Positions 8,779-9,308 of a DNA stretch of 9,308 nt are shown in pieces. Location: the NCBI GenBank assembly GCA_014323965.1, contig JACONB010000045.1, positions 1-9,308 on the forward strand. The letters run 5' to 3'. Both the position numbers and the translations under genes were made by a program. Source of the stretch: Prochloron sp. SP5CPC1 (GTDB taxonomy: Bacteria; Cyanobacteriota; Cyanobacteriia; Cyanobacteriales; Prochloraceae). The notes under the pieces were generated by a model, which was given only the letters and a program-made list of their open reading frames with translations, ran no database searches and was not told the DNA's origin. Numbering within the stretch: the first letter of the stretch is position 1; each line of letters starts with the position of its first letter.

Positions 8779-9209
8779 ATAATGGCTCGGTTTGGTCATT
8801 AGTTATGAGCGAGGATGGACAGACTATTTTCAGTGGTGGTAGTATCTGGGACAACACCATCAAAGTCTGGGATTTAGCCACAGGTCAACTCAAATCTACC
8901 CTCACAGGTCATAATGGCTCGGAGTCAGTAGCCATCAGCCCAGATGGACAGACTATCGTCAGTGGTAGCGCTCCCAGTACCATCAAAGTTGGGGATTTAG
9001 CCACCAGTCAACTCAAATCTATCCTCACAGGTCATAATGACTCTGTTAGCTCAGTAGCTATAAGTCCCGATGGACAGACTATTGTCAGTGGTAGCGCTCC
9101 CAGCACTATAAAAGTTTGGGATTTAGTCACAGGTCAACTTAAAGATACCCTCCCAAGTAATAATTACTCGATTACCTCAGTAGCCATAAGCTCCGATGGA
9201 CGAACTATT
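8778..9209 (+). pseudogene. WD40-repeat protein fragment, cut at both ends
   Basis: The frame opens with HNGSVWSLVMSEDGQ directly at the intron border and holds about three and a half WD40 repeats. Each has the SPDGQTIVSG and TIKVWDL strands followed by a TGH turn. The first H codon spans the border. Signs of decay: the second repeat lost two residues (NGSESVAIS), one WD became GD (KVGDL), and the third ends PSNNYS in place of TGHN. The frame meets the IS-like end at 9210 and stays open to the window edge. The 5' part of the gene, expected to the left of the intron, is absent. The ATG at 8805 is an internal methionine. WD40 repeats form protein-interaction propellers; the original partner is unknown. 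Confidence 0.8.
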
Positions 9210-9308
9210 TTGACATTCCCCCGGTTCCGCTACGCTAAAACCGGGGGATTCTTGGTTCAACGACCGGATTTAACTACGCAGGATTGCTCCAACGTAGCCT
9301 TGAACCCT
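9210..9308 (-). mobile_element. Right end of an IS200/IS605-family element, continuing past the window
   Basis: At 9210 WD40 coding similarity stops and a 10-bp perfect stem appears: TCCCCCGGTT at 9217-9226 and AACCGGGGGA at 9239-9248, with a 12-base loop. Read on the - strand the element ends GGGGGAATGTCAA, and IS200/IS605 right ends carry such a subterminal hairpin close to a TCAA-type cleavage site. The element would lie on the - strand with its transposase or tnpB gene beyond 9308. All three - strand frames meet a stop within about 50 bases of the window edge, consistent with the 3' end of such a gene, but no coding part can be identified here. Confidence 0.6.

Noticed and set aside
8805..9308. 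Start of an intact WD40 gene at ATG 8805
   Set aside because: The WD40 frame and repeat pattern continue upstream of this ATG to the intron border (HNGSVWSLV), so the methionine is internal.

Overview
The window comes from a cyanobacterium, most likely a filamentous, Oscillatoriales-like one, though the genus cannot be fixed from sequence alone. The evidence is an intact chlL-chlN pair of cyanobacterial type (including the insertion in the middle of ChlN), three HIP1 palindromes GCGATCGC (2050, 3465, 6672), short CGCAAAG/CGCAGAG tandem repeats common in cyanobacterial intergenic DNA, a chloroplast-like group II intron, and WD40-repeat coding sequence.

Layout. 1-295: non-coding, with a pair of inverted CGCAAAG-type repeats and a plausible promoter. 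296-2106: a two-gene + strand unit of unknown function, made of a small acidic protein and a 448-residue protein ending in a coiled coil and a CorA-like two-helix membrane segment. 2107-2357: a repeat-rich intergenic region with a decayed second copy of the chlN 3' end, a hairpin and a CGCAGAG repeat. 2358-4670: chlN and chlL on the - strand, transcribed chlL then chlN. They encode two of the three subunits of the light-independent protochlorophyllide reductase; chlB is not in the window. 4671-5036: chlL leader and upstream region with small inverted repeats.

5037-9308 is a decaying mobile-element zone. A Vps62-like (DUF946-type) gene on the + strand carries a 23-bp tandem duplication, two in-frame stops and two frameshifts. 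Its 3' end abuts a - strand group II intron that has lost its 3' part. The intron's RT/maturase lacks the central RT blocks, has YADE instead of YADD, and now reads into vps62 antisense DNA. The intact 5' end of the intron lies inside a + strand WD40-repeat gene, in antisense orientation, at a site matching its own EBS1. That WD40 gene has lost its 5' part and is cut again at 9210 by the end of an IS200/IS605-type element running out of the window.

The left half (unknown operon, chlLN) is therefore intact, while the right half records successive insertion, deletion and decay. I see no CRISPR array, tRNA or rRNA. I found no clear new multi-gene system. The best leads are the CorA-like gene pair, the chlN tail relic, and the use of WD40-repeat DNA as a repeated target for the intron.
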